From assembly GCF_023525255.1 (NCBI RefSeq), contig NZ_CP073355.1, positions 1,922,001 through 1,986,000 on the forward strand: 64,000 nucleotides of DNA, read 5' to 3'. Every line of letters begins with the position of its first letter. The first letter of the stretch is position 1. Made by a program: the position numbers and the translations under genes. This document shows positions 63,094 through 64,000 of the stretch, one piece after another. The notes beneath the pieces were generated by a model. That model searched no databases. It worked only from the letters and a program-made list of their open reading frames with translations, and had not been told where the DNA came from. This DNA comes from Thermospira aquatica. Its GTDB lineage: Bacteria > Spirochaetota > Brevinematia > Brevinematales > Thermospiraceae.

Positions 63094-64000
63094 ATGAGAA
63101 AATTACTTGTTACGTTATCCATTATTGGAATGGTGTTATGGTTTGCAGGATGTTCATCAGTACCCAAAAAAGAACTTGAAGAAGCCAAAAAAGCTATTGA
63201 ACAAGCCCAGGCAGTCGATGCGGCCTTATTTGCCTCTTCGGAGTTAGCAGCAGCTCAGAATGACTATGATGCTGCCAACAAATTCGTAGAAAATAAAAAG
63301 AACAAAGAGGCAAAAGAAAAGGCTGTTTCCTCGAAACAGAAAGCAGATGAAGCTTACAGTCTTGCCCGTGAACGTCGTGCTGAGGACATTTATCAAAAGA
63401 ATGTTGCTTTAATGAACCAGATTAAGGAAAACTTTGGTGAGAAGCGGGCTCCTGAAGCGTATGAAGATGCTGTATCCTCTTTTAATGCTTTCGAACAGAC
63501 CTATGCAAAAAAGGATCCTGATGCAACCTATCAGGAGGGTTCAAAGCTGTATGAAAAACTTTCTCCTCTTGCGCAAAAACTCCTTGCCGATGTTGAGCAG
63601 GCAACGGCTGCTGTAACCGCAGCGCAGGACAAGTACTATGCGGCAGAGAATCGTGATATTGTGAAAACCTATGCCTCCAAGGAGCTTTCGGATGCGGCTG
63701 TTATCCTGCAGCGAGCCAAGGAAGCTCTTGCAAATGGTGATCTGGAAGAGGCTATCTCTCTCGCTCAACAGGCTTCTGCCCTGATTGATGGTGCCATTAC
63801 CAAGGCAGAGCAGGCCTATCAGCAAGAGTTGGCTTCCCAACAGCAAGTTAGCCCTGCAGAAGGGAATATTAATACCAACAAGCAAAAGGCAGAACAGTAC
63901 ATTGATGAAGCCAAGAAAAAGCTAGAAGAACTTAAAAAACGTCGCGGAAGTAGTTATCTTCCTTTAGAAGCGTCGTTTACGTATGTTGCTGCCGGTGAGG
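63094..64000 (+). CDS. Coiled-coil lipoprotein, 3' end outside window
   Basis: At least 302 residues. The ATG at 63094 follows CAAGGAGGG. The signal peptide ends in a lipobox WFAGC (Cys20). The mature part is Ala-, Lys- and Glu-rich helix (ELEEAKKAIEQAQAVDAALF, KEAKEKAVSSKQKADEAYSL, DAAVILQRAKEALANGDLEEAISLAQQA), resembling DUF4398-type lipoproteins. The last visible part (SSYLPLEASFTYVAAGE) leaves the helical region. It could lead to a LysM or similar module but that is not visible. Confidence 0.85.
   Translation, partial: MRKLLVTLSIIGMVLWFAGCSSVPKKELEEAKKAIEQAQAVDAALFASSELAAAQNDYDAANKFVENKKNKEAKEKAVSSKQKADEAYSLARERRAEDIYQKNVALMNQIKENFGEKRAPEAYEDAVSSFNAFEQTYAKKDPDATYQEGSKLYEKLSPLAQKLLADVEQATAAVTAAQDKYYAAENRDIVKTYASKELSDAAVILQRAKEALANGDLEEAISLAQQASALIDGAITKAEQAYQQELASQQQVSPAEGNINTNKQKAEQYIDEAKKKLEELKKRRGSSYLPLEASFTYVAAGE

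Overview
The window looks like the chromosome of a Gram-negative, moderately AT-rich, motile bacterium, most likely a spirochaete. The evidence is an outer membrane (TolC, several beta-barrel proteins, Mla and Lol-type transport, lipoproteins), flagellar flgA-flgI, a protein with two cyclic-nucleotide-binding domains, PEGA and ankyrin envelope proteins, and a SigH-like sigma factor. A deep-branching thermophilic lineage such as Brevinematales is my guess, not a demonstrated assignment.

Layout. 1-1577: 5' part of a large secreted protein (minus strand). 1666-6518: mobile elements (an IS256-family copy, then an integrase-type IS that contains an IS1634-family element). 6524-9444: membrane protein, prfA-prmC. 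9489-12147: a second integrase-type IS with an IS256-family copy nested in it. 12153-15103: two beta-barrel-like proteins and a DUF3108 protein. 15100-20323 (minus): gamma-glutamylcyclotransferase-like protein, double cNMP protein, aroC, queD, Nudix, purF. 20512-25075: glycan cluster (GT2, B12/radical SAM, GT2, GT4). 25144-28571 (minus): yqeK, ankyrin and PEGA proteins. 28663-33194: sigma factor and an Mla-like lipid transport operon. 33181-34697 (minus): xseA, rpmE. 34764-36710: decayed transposons and an array of imperfect inverted repeats. 36723-41232 (minus): MacAB-TolC-type exporter. 41306-42152: FecR protein. 42217-45627: hcp operon with a divergent Crp/Fnr regulator. 45611-51649 (minus): Lol/MacB-type ABC operon with a LolA-like and a barrel protein. 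51709-53108: third integrase-type IS. 53201-56155 (minus): envelope proteins, aroK, FtsB-like protein, glutaredoxin. 56221-57924: flgA-flgI. 57965-62810: a restriction gene remnant broken by an IS256-family copy (with a fourth integrase-type IS inside it), then a fifth copy carrying a 23-bp tandem repeat. 62816-64000: tRNA-Glu and the start of a lipoprotein gene.

The most striking result concerns the roughly 1.4-kb integrase-type (rve/DDE) IS. All five copies, and a diverged sixth remnant, have the same end placed exactly 5 bp (the target duplication length) upstream of the -35 hexamer of a sigma70-type promoter with a 17-bp spacer, always in the same orientation. One of these sites is a promoter-like sequence inside another transposon's coding region. 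This suggests an insertion sequence that targets promoters and leaves the downstream gene with an intact core promoter.

A second regulatory result is a perfect palindrome between hcp-operon and regulator genes. It is centred near -41.5 of the predicted hcp-operon promoter and just downstream of the predicted regulator start, as expected for an HcpR-like activator that represses itself.
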